64,000 nt of DNA from Candidatus Manganitrophaceae bacterium (lineage in GTDB: Bacteria; Nitrospirota; Nitrospiria; SBBL01; Manganitrophaceae): assembly GCA_016200325.1 (NCBI GenBank), contig JACQEZ010000019.1, positions 406,540 to 470,539 on the forward strand, in the 5' to 3' direction. Positions 8,735 to 17,449 of the stretch are shown in pieces. Every line of letters starts with the position of its first letter. Positions within the stretch are counted from its first letter, which is position 1. The notes beneath the pieces were generated by a model. That model was not told where the DNA came from and did not search any database. It was given only the letters and a program-made list of their open reading frames with translations. The position numbers and the translations under genes are program-made.

Positions 8735-10270
8735 ATGCAACGAAGCCTGAAAGAAAGATTCCTTTTAAGGCCGGGTGACCTGAACGCCTTCTTCGGCCTC
8801 GTCGTCGACAACATGACGCAGCTCGTCATCATGGCGGCGATCCTGATCGGCGTCTTCAAATTTCCCCACGAGATCGTCTACGGCCGGATGATCCCCGGCT
8901 CGGCGATCGGCGTCCTGGTCGGTGATCTGATCTTCTCGATCATGGCGATCCGGCTCGCCCGCCGGACCGGCCGGAGCGACATCACCGCGATGCCGCCCGG
9001 GATCGATACCCCCTCCCTCTTCGCCTTCACCTTCGGCGTCATCGGCCCGGCCTATCTTGCGACACACGATGCGATGCTCGCCTGGAAAATCTCGATGGCG
9101 GTCGTGATCCTCGTCGGGGCGACCAAGACGGCCGGCGCCTTTCTCGGACCGACCCTCCGCCGAATCGTCCCCCGCGCCGGCCTGCTCGGACCGATCGCCG
9201 GGGTGGCGCTCCTCTTAATTGCCTTCCTCCCGCTCCTGAAGATCGTCGCAAACCCAATCGTCGGTTTCTTCTCGCTCATCGTGATCCTCACCTGCATCGT
9301 CGGAAAGGTCCCGTTTCCTTTTCGGATCCCCGCCGCGTTTGCCGCGGTCATGCTGGGGATCGTCCTCTCGACCGTCACCGGTCTTTTCGAACCGGGACAT
9401 GCCCCCTCGGTCCCGGCGGAGGCGACGACCTGGGCCCTTCCCTTTCCGACCCTCGCTTTCTTAGAAGGGCTTCCCCACATCCTTCCCTACCTTCCGATCG
9501 CCCTCCCCTTTGCGATCATCGTGATCATCGGCGGAATCGACGTGACCGAGAGCGCCGCGGCGGCGGGGGATGAATACGACACCCGGGCGATTCTCTGGAC
9601 AAGCGGATTCTCGACGATGATGAGCGGCCTCTGCGGCGGCGTGGTGCAGACGACCCCGTACATCGGCCATCCCGCCTACAAAGAGATGGGAGGGGGCGCC
9701 GGCTATACGCTGGCGACGGCGCTCTTTATCGGATGTGCGGCAATCTTCGGCTTTCTCGGGAATGTGGTCGATCTGCTGCCGGAGGCGGCGGTGGCGCCGA
9801 TCTTAATTTTCATCGGATTGGAGATCACCGCGCAGGCGTTCGCCGCCACCCCGAAGGAACATTACAAAGCGGTCGCCTTCGCATTTCTCCCGGTCATCGC
9901 GGCGTTGATTTTAATTGAATTGAACGGTCTGCTCGGCCACCTCGGGAAACGGGCCGCCGATCTGCAAGGAGAGACGGCGCAGAGCTATCAGGCCCTCCTC
10001 TTTCTCTCCAACGGCTTCGTCGTCTCGTCGCTTCTCTGGGGGGGAGGACTCGCCGAGATCATCGACCGGCGGCTCCTCCGTGCCGCCCTCTTCTTCGCCG
10101 CCGCCGGCGCGCTCACCCTCTTCGGCGTCATCCACTCGCCGTTCGACGACGGACGGCTCTTCTTTCCCTGGCAGAGCGAGACGACGCGGCCTTATGTGAC
10201 CGCCGCGGCCTATGGATTGATGGCGGCGTTTCTTTTGGGGATGACCTCGTTTCAAAAGAAAGAAACATAG
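8735..10270 (+). CDS. NCS2-like xanthine/uracil-type permease
   Basis: The 511-residue product is almost wholly hydrophobic with about 12-14 membrane segments. Family-like motifs include TAMPPGIDTPSLFAFTFGV early on and GGIDVTESAAAAGDEYDTR in the middle, resembling NCS2/AzgA-type nucleobase permeases and related putative permeases. The substrate is unknown. The open frame extends to 8480 without a stop, but the N-terminal part (8480-8734) overlaps the divergent hydrolase start region and is not membrane-like, so I chose the ATG at 8735. A hairpin (CGCCGAT ... ATCGGCG, 10271-10293) follows the stop and may terminate transcription. Confidence 0.78.
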   Translation: MQRSLKERFLLRPGDLNAFFGLVVDNMTQLVIMAAILIGVFKFPHEIVYGRMIPGSAIGVLVGDLIFSIMAIRLARRTGRSDITAMPPGIDTPSLFAFTFGVIGPAYLATHDAMLAWKISMAVVILVGATKTAGAFLGPTLRRIVPRAGLLGPIAGVALLLIAFLPLLKIVANPIVGFFSLIVILTCIVGKVPFPFRIPAAFAAVMLGIVLSTVTGLFEPGHAPSVPAEATTWALPFPTLAFLEGLPHILPYLPIALPFAIIVIIGGIDVTESAAAAGDEYDTRAILWTSGFSTMMSGLCGGVVQTTPYIGHPAYKEMGGGAGYTLATALFIGCAAIFGFLGNVVDLLPEAAVAPILIFIGLEITAQAFAATPKEHYKAVAFAFLPVIAALILIELNGLLGHLGKRAADLQGETAQSYQALLFLSNGFVVSSLLWGGGLAEIIDRRLLRAALFFAAAGALTLFGVIHSPFDDGRLFFPWQSETTRPYVTAAAYGLMAAFLLGMTSFQKKET

Positions 10271-10329
10271 CGCCGATCCGTGCAGAATCGGCGTCCTCTC
10301 CGTCTCGCCGACCTCCTCCAAATTAATCG

Positions 10330-10359
10330 TTGACTTCCCTTCCGGAACAAGCTTATACA
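10330..10359 (+). promoter_or_regulatory. Sigma70-type promoter for the SnoaL-like gene
   Basis: TTGACT at 10330-10335 and TATACA at 10354-10359 are separated by 18 bases, about 110 bases before the ATG. Confidence 0.45.
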
Positions 10360-10467
10360 AAAAGGAAAGGCACCAGTCTTCATTTTTAGGAGATCTTTAT
10401 TTAAATAAGCGCCCCGGTCACAAGAGGGATCTGAGGACCGTTGAACCGTGCAGAGAGGAGAATACCG

Positions 10468-10854
10468 ATGGGTAAAGCGACCGAGATTGTTCAGCAAGCC
10501 TACGCGGCGTTTGGCCGGAAGGACTTACCGGCGATGATGAATCTAATTGCCGATGACGTCGATTGGGAGTTCGTCGGCTCGCCCAGTCTGCCTTATGCCG
10601 GACGGCGCCGAACCCCCAAAGAGGTCGCCGGCTTTTTCGAGGCGCTGCCGAAGGTGGACGAGATCCATCTTTTTGAGCCGCGCGAATTCATCGAGGCGAA
10701 CGAGCATGTCACGGTCCTCGGCTGGGAAAAGACGACGGCGCTCGATACCAAAAAAGAATTTGAGAGCGAATGGATCCATCTCTTCTCCGTCAGAAACGGA
10801 AAGGTCACCCGCTGGCGCGGCTTCTTCAACACCGCCGCGCGCTATGGGATGTAA
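10468..10854 (+). CDS. SnoaL-like/NTF2-fold protein
   Basis: The 128-residue product has the helix-then-strand pattern of SnoaL-like proteins: an AYAAFGRKDLPAMMNLIADDVDW opening, the WEKTTA strand and the closing VTRWRGFFNT. The NTF2 fold forms an open cone that may bind a small ligand or act as an isomerase; no catalytic set is obvious. An earlier TTG at 10441 extends the frame by nine residues, but GAGAGGAG precedes the ATG at 10468. It is monocistronic and converges on hemH with a 37-base gap. Confidence 0.8.
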   Translation: MGKATEIVQQAYAAFGRKDLPAMMNLIADDVDWEFVGSPSLPYAGRRRTPKEVAGFFEALPKVDEIHLFEPREFIEANEHVTVLGWEKTTALDTKKEFESEWIHLFSVRNGKVTRWRGFFNTAARYGM

Positions 10855-10891
10855 TTCGGACTGAACGGGTGGTTCGGAAGAGATGTTTAGA

Positions 10892-11860
10892 TCAATCGCT
10901 TTGCGCGGGCAGGTGGGTGTGGACGACCGCGGCGAGCGCTTGGATAAAAAGGGGCGAGGCATTGAGCGATTCGGTGCGGCGCAATTCGATTCCCTTCGAC
11001 CGGGCGGTCTCTTTGTAGAGGATGTCGATATCATAGAGGATTTCGACATGGTCGCAGACGAACCCGACCGGGACGATCAAAAGATTTTTTTCCCCTTTGG
11101 CGGCAAGCTCGTTTAACACCTCATCGACCTCCGGTCCCAGCCACTTCCCCGGCGCCATGCCGCGGCTCTGATACGCAAAGCGGCTGTTCACCACGCCGAG
11201 CCGCTTCACCACCCCGGCAACCGTTCCCTCCAGCTCTTTCGGATAAGGATCTCCCTCGGAGAGAACCCGCTCCGGCAAGGAGTGGGCGGTAAAAAGAACC
11301 GGCACGGTCGACCGGATCGCCTCCGGATAGACGGCGAGCGCCTCCTTCACCTTCTTCGCGAAGGCGTCGAGCAACAGCGGCTGATTGTGCCAGCTCTCGA
11401 CCGGCGTCACCGGCAGATCGCTCCCGGCATCGTTGAGCGCCGTCTTCAACGCCTGAATGTAGGCGCCGACGCTCAGCTTCGAGTAGTGGGGGGCGAGGCT
11501 GACGGCGATGAGATGCCGCGGCGCATCTGCCACGATCTCCTTCACCGACTCTTTGATGAAGGGAGACCAATGCCGCATCCCGATATAGACTTTGAAGCGG
11601 AGGGTTTTCTCGTTGAGCGCCGCTTCGAGCGCCGCCGCCTGCTGTTGGGTGATCTCCAACAGGGGAGACTTCCCCCCGATCAGCCGATAGCGCTCCCGGA
11701 CCAGCGCGACCACCTCGGGGGAAGGGACCCGCTCCTTCATGATGTGCCGGAGGAACGGCTCGACATCGTCGAGAGAATCGGGCCCGCCATGCGCCATCAA
11801 CAAGACCGCGATCGGATCGGAAGAGCTCTTCTTCAGCCGGTTTCCATTCTCGCCGCTCAT
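10892..11860 (-). CDS. hemH: Ferrochelatase
   Basis: The 322-residue product is a normal-length ferrochelatase. It has the N-terminal LLMAHGGPDSLDDVEPFL, the active-site His in FTAHSLPERV and the acidic pair region FVCDHVEILYDID near the C-terminus. It inserts Fe(II) into protoporphyrin IX, or into coproporphyrin III if the organism uses that route. Its ATG overlaps the hemE stop by four bases, so the two are translationally coupled. It has a soluble sequence without a C-terminal membrane anchor. Confidence 0.93.
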   Translation of the reverse strand: MSGENGNRLKKSSSDPIAVLLMAHGGPDSLDDVEPFLRHIMKERVPSPEVVALVRERYRLIGGKSPLLEITQQQAAALEAALNEKTLRFKVYIGMRHWSPFIKESVKEIVADAPRHLIAVSLAPHYSKLSVGAYIQALKTALNDAGSDLPVTPVESWHNQPLLLDAFAKKVKEALAVYPEAIRSTVPVLFTAHSLPERVLSEGDPYPKELEGTVAGVVKRLGVVNSRFAYQSRGMAPGKWLGPEVDEVLNELAAKGEKNLLIVPVGFVCDHVEILYDIDILYKETARSKGIELRRTESLNASPLFIQALAAVVHTHLPAQSD

Positions 11861-12900
11861 CGACTACCCGGTCCCCCCCTCCGTGCGCTCTGCTGATGCA
11901 CCCGCGCGATCACCGCGTCGACACTCTCGAGCGGCGTCTCCGGAAGAATCCCATGGCCGAGATTGAAGATGTGTCCGGGACGATTCGCCGCGCGGCGGAG
12001 GATCGCATCGACCTGGTTTTCGATCTCGGAGATCGGGGCAAAAAGGACGACCGGATCGAGGTTCCCCTGGACCGCCACGTCATAACCGAGCCGCTTCCAC
12101 CCTTCGTCCAAGTTGACCCGCCAGTCGAGCCCGATCACATCACCCCCCGCCTCTTTTTGCAGCTCCAGCAACGTCGCCGTCCCGGTGCCGAAATGGATCA
12201 GCGGCACCCCGGCCCCCTGAAGCGCGGCGAACAGTCCCTTCATGTGGGGGAAGACAAACCGGCGGTAGTCGTCGGGCGAGAGGGCGCCGATCCAGCTGTC
12301 AAAAACCTGAAGCGCCTGGGCGCCGGCTTTCACCTGTGCCATGAGATAGTCGGAGAGGACACGGACGAGCTTCGTCATCAAGAGATCCCAGACCTCCGGC
12401 GCGCCATACATCATCCGCTTGGTGTCGAGATAGTTGCGCGAATGTCCCCCCTCGATCATGTAGCTCGCGAGGGTGAACGGCGCGCCGGCGAATCCGATCA
12501 GCGGCACTTTCAGCTCGCGGCGAACCTGCCGAATCGCCTCCATCACATAGCCGAGGCTCTCTTCGGGCACGACCGGCCGGAGCGCTTCGACCCCTTTTTT
12601 ATCCTTCACCGGATTGTGGATCGCCGGCCCTTCCCCCTTCACGAATTCGAGCTGCAACCCCATCGGCTCGAGCGGCAGGAGGATGTCGGCAAAAATAATC
12701 GAGGCATCGAGGTCGAACCGCTTGATCGGCTGAAGCGTCACCTCGGCGGCGAGCTCCGGCGTCTTGCAGACGGTCAGGAGCGAATGCTTCGCCCGAATCT
12801 CGCGAAACTCCTTCATGTAACGGCCGGCCTGTCGCATCAGCCAGATCGGCGTGTAATCGACCGGCTCACGCCGGCAGGCTTTTAGGAATCGATCGTTCGT
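11857..12900 (-). CDS. hemE: Uroporphyrinogen decarboxylase with apparent ACG start
   Basis: The protein converts uroporphyrinogen III to coproporphyrinogen III. It has the diagnostic PIWLMRQAGRYM block, the IIFADILLPLEPMG region, the GFAGAPFTLASYMIEGG motif and the C-terminal FNLGHGILPETP. The first canonical start codon is the internal ATG at 12837, which would remove the conserved residues before RQAGRY. Upstream the frame stays open and reads NDRFLKACRREPVDYTPIW, exactly the normal HemE N-terminus. The codon where Met is expected is ACG (12900-12898), with AAAGGGGG six bases before it. No ATG, GTG or TTG occurs between it and the next in-frame stop. I therefore place the start at 12900, giving 347 residues. 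Confidence 0.85.
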   Translation of the reverse strand, partial: TNDRFLKACRREPVDYTPIWLMRQAGRYMKEFREIRAKHSLLTVCKTPELAAEVTLQPIKRFDLDASIIFADILLPLEPMGLQLEFVKGEGPAIHNPVKDKKGVEALRPVVPEESLGYVMEAIRQVRRELKVPLIGFAGAPFTLASYMIEGGHSRNYLDTKRMMYGAPEVWDLLMTKLVRVLSDYLMAQVKAGAQALQVFDSWIGALSPDDYRRFVFPHMKGLFAALQGAGVPLIHFGTGTATLLELQKEAGGDVIGLDWRVNLDEGWKRLGYDVAVQGNLDPVVLFAPISEIENQVDAILRRAANRPGHIFNLGHGILPETPLESVDAVIARVHQQSARRGGPGSR

Positions 12901-12919
12901 AGGAACCCCCTTTCGATTG

Positions 12920-12973
12920 CGGATTGCGGAGTGAAAACAAGGACAAATATTTTATGTCCTAATCTGCAATCCG
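12920..12973. repeat. Nested inverted repeat upstream of hemE, dispersed motif
   Basis: An outer stem CGGATTGC / GCAATCCG (12920-12927, 12966-12973) surrounds an inner perfect stem AGGACA / TGTCCT (12940-12945, 12955-12960) with an AT-rich loop. A related string, CTCCGCAATCTGCATTCCGA, recurs at 17421-17440 just upstream of the DUF71 gene, suggesting a small dispersed intergenic element. It could also end transcripts coming from tonB. Confidence 0.45.
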
Positions 12974-13055
12974 AAATTTCTTCACACAGGCGGTGGATTT
13001 TAACATCCTGGGGAGGAGGTGTCAAACGCTGGAAGCAGCCCTGTTGACGGCGCTT

Positions 13056-13943
13056 CTAGGGATGGTCGAGGGAGAAGGTCACCGGGATCCGTACCGCGGC
13101 GGCGACCGGACTGTCGCCGCGCCGCGCGGGGAGAAAGGTCCACTTTATCACCGCCTCGACCGCCGCCCGGTCAAGATCGACATGCCCGGAGGAGCGCTCG
13201 ATCACCGCCTGGCCGACCTGGCCGCTCGGGAGGACGGTGACTTTAAGCAGGGCCGTCCCCTCTCTCCCCTCGGCACGCGCCGTCTCGGGATAACGCGGCT
13301 TCGGATGGGATCGGCCGTCGGCGCGGGGCAGGATAAAGCGGGGCCCCGCCCCGCCGCCGGTGCCGTCGATCCCGCCCGGGAGCGCGTCGCTGACGGTCGG
13401 CTTCAACGGTCCCTCGCCAGGGAAGCCCGGTTCGACCCCCTCCCCTTTTTCAGTCCCCTCTCCCGTCGATCCCCCTTCGGAGCGCTCTCTCCCGGCGACG
13501 AGCGTGACGGTTGGTAGCGACTCTAGTGACGCCTGCGCGGCGGTCTCACCGGGTACAGAGGACAGATCCGTTCGAGCGGATGCCGCCGATGTCTCCGGCG
13601 GGATCGGTTTCTCCTCCGGTTGCGGCGGCTCGGAAACGGCCTCTGCGCTTTCCAAATTTGCCGGCTTTGTGGAAGGGGAGGGAGACGGCGGCGACGTTTT
13701 TTTGAGACGCGGGGCAGGAGCTTGGGACCTCTTCTGGACAACTGGGGGGACCGACGGGTGAGACGGTCCACTCGGATTTCCTTCCGTCGCGGCAGCGACC
13801 GAGCCGAGCCCCTCGAATGAAACGAGCTCCACCTCAAACCGCTCCTCTCCCCCCCCGCTCCGACCGGCGATGGAGAAAAGTCCGGCCAAGAGGAGCAGGT
13901 GGAAGAGAAGGGAGACAATCACTGACAGGCGTGCGCTTCGCAT
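13056..13943 (-). CDS. tonB: TonB family energy transducer
   Basis: The 295-residue product has one N-terminal membrane helix (about residues 6-26) and a long Pro/Ser/Glu-rich periplasmic spacer of around 170 residues. It ends in a TonB C-terminal domain (PRYPETARAEGREGTALLKV, then VDLDRAAVEAVIKWTFLPA). It transmits proton-motive energy from ExbB/ExbD to TonB-dependent receptors. It is the last gene of the cobalamin operon, two bases after the ABC ATPase, so it most likely serves the BtuB receptor at the operon's head. No exbB/exbD is present in the window. Confidence 0.88.
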   Translation of the reverse strand: MRSARLSVIVSLLFHLLLLAGLFSIAGRSGGGEERFEVELVSFEGLGSVAAATEGNPSGPSHPSVPPVVQKRSQAPAPRLKKTSPPSPSPSTKPANLESAEAVSEPPQPEEKPIPPETSAASARTDLSSVPGETAAQASLESLPTVTLVAGRERSEGGSTGEGTEKGEGVEPGFPGEGPLKPTVSDALPGGIDGTGGGAGPRFILPRADGRSHPKPRYPETARAEGREGTALLKVTVLPSGQVGQAVIERSSGHVDLDRAAVEAVIKWTFLPARRGDSPVAAAVRIPVTFSLDHP

Positions 13944-13945
13944 CC

Positions 13946-14743
13946 TTATTCCCTCCCCCGCTCCGCGATCGACAGAGGGGTCACCACCGGATAATGGAGC
14001 GTCGGATGGAGGGTGACCTCCGCCTCGATGCCGTAGACCTGCCGCAAATGCGGCTCGGTTAAAACGTTGCGAGGCGTCCCGTCGGCGACGACTTCGCCCC
14101 GGTGCAGCAAAATCAGGCGATGACAGTAACGCGCCGCCAGATGGAGGTCATGCAACGCCATGACGACCGAGATCCCCTTCCCGGTCAGCGAGGCAACCAG
14201 GTCGATCAGGCCGAGCTGATGCTGCGGGTCGAGATTCGCCGTCGGCTCATCGAGGAGGAGCGTCGTCGCCTCTTGCGCCAGTGTCCTGGCAATCAACACC
14301 CGCTGCAGCTCGCCGCCGGAGAGCGCGGTGATCGGCCGGTCGGCGAACGTGTCGGTCTCCGTCAGCCGCATCGCCTCTTCTACGATCTGACGGTCGGCTG
14401 TCCTCTCCCGCTCGAACCGTCCGAGGTGGGCATACCGTCCCATCGAGACCGCCTCGCGACAGGGGAAAGGACTCTCCGGCTGCGGGTTCTGCGGCAGGTA
14501 GGCGATCCGCCGCGCCAGCTCTTTTTGGTTCCACCGGTCGAGTGGCCTCCCGTCGAGGAGAATCGTCCCGGCGGTCGGCGTCAGGAGCTTCATCAGGAGC
14601 TTGAGGAGCGTCGACTTCCCCGCGCCGTTGGGCCCGATCAGTCCAACAAACTCCCGCGGCCCGACCGTAAAATTAATCCCATTTAAGACAGCCGCGCCCC
14701 GCCTTGAGAAGGAAACCCCTTTGAGGTCGATTCCGACGATCAT
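13946..14743 (-). CDS. btuD: Cobalamin/iron-siderophore ABC importer, ATPase (BtuD-type)
   Basis: The 265-residue ATPase has Walker A GPNGAGKST, Q-loop LPQNP, signature LSGGELQRV, Walker B LLLDEPTANLD and an H-loop in VMALHDLHLAARY. It belongs to the FepC/BtuD family of type II importers. The open frame runs upstream to 14953, inside the permease gene. GAGAGG five bases before the ATG at 14743 and overlap with the permease stop fix the start. Cobalamin is the likely substrate because the whole operon is B12 related; sequence alone would allow heme or siderophore. Confidence 0.9.
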   Translation of the reverse strand: MIVGIDLKGVSFSRRGAAVLNGINFTVGPREFVGLIGPNGAGKSTLLKLLMKLLTPTAGTILLDGRPLDRWNQKELARRIAYLPQNPQPESPFPCREAVSMGRYAHLGRFERERTADRQIVEEAMRLTETDTFADRPITALSGGELQRVLIARTLAQEATTLLLDEPTANLDPQHQLGLIDLVASLTGKGISVVMALHDLHLAARYCHRLILLHRGEVVADGTPRNVLTEPHLRQVYGIEAEVTLHPTLHYPVVTPLSIAERGRE

Positions 14744-14744
14744 A

Positions 14745-15818
14745 TTATCCTCTCGCATCCCGAATCCCCTTGTGCAGCAGATAAAGGAAAAAGGGAACGC
14801 CGACCAACGACGTGATCGTCCCGAGCCGCATCTCCTCCGGCGCGATCGCCACCCGCGCCAGCAGATCGGCGAAGACCAAAAAACTCCCCCCGGCGAGAAA
14901 AGAGGCCGGCAGCAAAATCCGGTGGTCGGGCCCAATGACCAGCCGGACGACATGCGGAATGATCAATCCGACAAAGGCGATCGTCCCGGTGAAGGCGACG
15001 GCCGCGCCAGTCACCAAGGAGGAGAGGACCAAAAGAGACCGCTGAACCGACTTGATGTTCATCCCGAGCGCCGCCGCCCCCTCTTCCCCTTCCGACGCCA
15101 GCAAATTGAGGTCTCGGCCGAAGAAGAGGAGTCCGATGCTTCCGAGTAAAATCGGACCGACCGCCACCTTCAGATGAATCCAGCCCCGCGCATCGAGCCC
15201 CCCCATCAGCCAGAAGAGGATCTCCCCAACCACGGCGACCGACGTGATCCGGGAGAGAATCAGCGAGAGCATCGAGACCATAAAGATCCCGACCGCCATC
15301 CCGGAGAGGAGAAAGGTGGTGACCGGCGTCTTTCCGTCTCGGGTCGCGATCCGATAAACCAAGAGGACGGTGCCGAACGCTCCGCCGAAAGCGAACGCGG
15401 GAAGGATCAGCGGATGGTGGAAGGCGATTCCGGTCGTCAGCGAGATCACGGCACCGAGCGCCGCGCCGGCCGAAAGGCCGATCACGCCGGGATCGGCCAT
15501 CGGGTTGCGGAAGAGCCCCTGAAGCGCCGCCCCCGAAATGCCGAGCCCCCCGCCGATCAGCGCCGCCAGCAGCACCCGCGGGAACCGGACCGTCGTAATG
15601 ATGATCTCCTGCGAGGGATCCCATCCGGTCCAGTGGACGAACGGGAGCTGATTGAGGACGAGCCGGACGACGATTGGAAAGGGAACCGAGACGGCGCCGA
15701 TCATTGTCGCTGCGAGAATGCTGCCGATCAAAAAGAGTACCAGAAGGGAGAGCCAACCGGCGGCAGGACGGATGCGACGGAGAACGCGGCGCTCGGCGGC
15801 AAGAGAGGCGGTCGTCAT
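14745..15818 (-). CDS. btuC: Cobalamin/iron-siderophore ABC importer, permease (BtuC-type)
   Basis: The 357-residue product has about ten membrane segments and typical FecCD/BtuC motifs: RFPRVLLAALIGGGLGISGAALQGLFRNPMADPGVIGLSAGA, the FWLMGGLD loop and the cytoplasmic GTIAFVGLIIPHVVRL region that contacts the ATPase. An upstream extension of the frame overlaps the binding-protein gene and is not membrane-like. The ATG at 15818 overlaps the binding-protein stop by four bases. Two copies form the transmembrane pore in type II importers. Confidence 0.9.
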   Translation of the reverse strand: MTTASLAAERRVLRRIRPAAGWLSLLVLFLIGSILAATMIGAVSVPFPIVVRLVLNQLPFVHWTGWDPSQEIIITTVRFPRVLLAALIGGGLGISGAALQGLFRNPMADPGVIGLSAGAALGAVISLTTGIAFHHPLILPAFAFGGAFGTVLLVYRIATRDGKTPVTTFLLSGMAVGIFMVSMLSLILSRITSVAVVGEILFWLMGGLDARGWIHLKVAVGPILLGSIGLLFFGRDLNLLASEGEEGAAALGMNIKSVQRSLLVLSSLVTGAAVAFTGTIAFVGLIIPHVVRLVIGPDHRILLPASFLAGGSFLVFADLLARVAIAPEEMRLGTITSLVGVPFFLYLLHKGIRDARG

Positions 15819-16735
15819 CGTTTTCCTCCCCCCTCCGGCTGCGCCGTCTTCTCCGCCGGAGCATCGAAGCGCTCCGGATGGATCACCCGGGCGACCTGTT
15901 CGATTCCGTCGATCAGATAGTGGGACACCGACGAGAGATGTTTCTCCGGGATGGCGTAAACGCGCCGGTTCCGGATCGCCGAGAGATGTCCCAGCGCCGG
16001 ATGGGTGATCAGCTTTTGGTAGAAGTCGGGCTCCTCCGGATTCCAATCGCTGACGATGACGATCTCCGGATCGAGCTGGATCAACGTTTCAATCGAAATC
16101 TTCTGATGTCCGACCAGTCCCGCCTCGGCGGCCCGATTCCGGCCGCCGGTCAACACCGCCATCTCATCAAACATCGTCTCTTTTCCCGCGACCACCCCGG
16201 TCGGGCTGTAGAAGAGGACCCCGGGCCGCGTCGACGCGGCGCCGACCCGGCTGACGATTCGCTGGAGGCGGCGGCGCATCTCGGAGACGATCTCCTCCGC
16301 CCGTGCCTCTTCACCGACCGCTCGGCCGACGGCAAGGATGTTCTGCTCGACCCCTTTAACAGAAGAGAAGAGGGCGAGCTTCATCACCGGGAGCTTCGCA
16401 TCGGTCAGCGCCTTCACCACATCGGCGGCGGTGTAGGTCGCCACGAGCACCAGGTCGGGATGGAGCGCGATCACCCCTTCCACACTCAGGTGAAGATGGT
16501 TGGGAATCTGTTTGGCTTGCTCCACGACATGCGAGACGCCGGGATCGACCGCGAGATAGGTCACGGCAACAATCCGCTTCGGGTCGACCAGGGAAAAAAG
16601 AATTTCGTCGGTGCCGAGGGTCAACGAGACGATCCGCTGCGGCTGGGTCGAAGAACCGGTCTCCGCCGCCCGCACCGATGAAAGATCGACGAAGAGGAGA
16701 ATCAGCACGAGGGTGCGGGTAAGGCTCCATTTCAT
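15815..16735 (-). CDS. btuF: Periplasmic cobalamin/metal-chelate binding protein (BtuF-type)
   Basis: The 306-residue product starts with a signal peptide (cleavage after VRAA near residue 24) and has a TroA/BtuF-type two-lobed fold. The N-lobe contains RIVSLTLGTDEILFSL and HPDLVLVATY; the C-lobe contains LDPEIVIVSDW and HPALGHLSAIRNRRVYAIP. It delivers ligand to the BtuC/BtuD pair encoded directly downstream. The stop overlaps btuC and the start overlaps the DUF71 gene by four bases. Cobalamin specificity is inferred from the operon. Confidence 0.85.
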   Translation of the reverse strand: MKWSLTRTLVLILLFVDLSSVRAAETGSSTQPQRIVSLTLGTDEILFSLVDPKRIVAVTYLAVDPGVSHVVEQAKQIPNHLHLSVEGVIALHPDLVLVATYTAADVVKALTDAKLPVMKLALFSSVKGVEQNILAVGRAVGEEARAEEIVSEMRRRLQRIVSRVGAASTRPGVLFYSPTGVVAGKETMFDEMAVLTGGRNRAAEAGLVGHQKISIETLIQLDPEIVIVSDWNPEEPDFYQKLITHPALGHLSAIRNRRVYAIPEKHLSSVSHYLIDGIEQVARVIHPERFDAPAEKTAQPEGGGKR

Positions 16736-17415
16736 CGAACCGCTTCCTCCGTAGCCGGCAGCAAATCGGCGAAGACGAACCCGTCCCGTGTGACCACCTC
16801 GCCGACCTGAACCTCGATCGGCTGCCGGAACATCGGGCCCTCAATCGCAAAGCTATGGAACTCCCCCCGCTCGCCGCAGGGATCGACCTCTTTCGGCAGG
16901 TCGGCCAGAAACGCCGCATCGAACGTTCGCCCGGCGAACGATGGAGCAAGATGCCTTGGATCGACACAGGTGATCACCGCCCGCAGGCCGCCGGCAATCA
17001 TCTCGCGAGCAAGGCGGTCGGTCGGGATCTGCCAGAGGGGAAAGAGCGGCACAATCCCGGTGCCGGCCAGCTGCCGCTCGCGGTAGGCCCGAATCTCTTC
17101 CAGAAAGAGATCGCCGAAGGCAACGTGGGTCACCCCCGCCTCTTTCGCCTGATCGATCAATGTCCGCATCGCCGCTTCATACGCCTCGTTGCTGCAGGGA
17201 TCGGGAATCGAGACGATCTGGAGCGGGAGTCCCGCCGCCGCAGCCTGCGCCTGAAGGAGGCTCACCCGGACCGCATGCATCGCCACCCGTTGGTGCCGGG
17301 CATTGACGGTCGTGATCAACCCGGTCACTTCGACCTCCGGCTGCGCCCTTAATCGATAGAGCGACCAGGCGCTGTCCTTCCCGCTGCTCCAAGAAAGCCA
17401 GGTTCTCTTTTTCAT
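16732..17415 (-). CDS. DUF71/COG2102 PP-loop ATPase, B12-linked subgroup
   Basis: The 227-residue protein has a PP-loop motif SSGKDSAWS near the N-terminus and the DUF71 signature region GVTHVAFGDLFLEE followed by PLFPLW. The family includes diphthine-ammonia ligase in archaea and eukaryotes. Published comparative genomics described a bacterial DUF71 subgroup that clusters with cobalamin transport and salvage genes, proposed to amidate or remodel corrinoids. This gene lies between pduO and btuF, which fits that subgroup; diphthamide cannot be its role in a bacterium. The ATG at 17415 has GGAG upstream; the frame extends to 17475 with no better start. Confidence 0.82.
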   Translation of the reverse strand: MKKRTWLSWSSGKDSAWSLYRLRAQPEVEVTGLITTVNARHQRVAMHAVRVSLLQAQAAAAGLPLQIVSIPDPCSNEAYEAAMRTLIDQAKEAGVTHVAFGDLFLEEIRAYRERQLAGTGIVPLFPLWQIPTDRLAREMIAGGLRAVITCVDPRHLAPSFAGRTFDAAFLADLPKEVDPCGERGEFHSFAIEGPMFRQPIEVQVGEVVTRDGFVFADLLPATEEAVR

Positions 17416-17449
17416 CGATACTCCGCAATCTGCATTCCGAAATACTTTC

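Noticed and set aside
15819..16046. N-terminal extension of btuC
   Set aside because: Lies inside btuF in another frame and is Gly/Arg/Pro-rich, not membrane-like.
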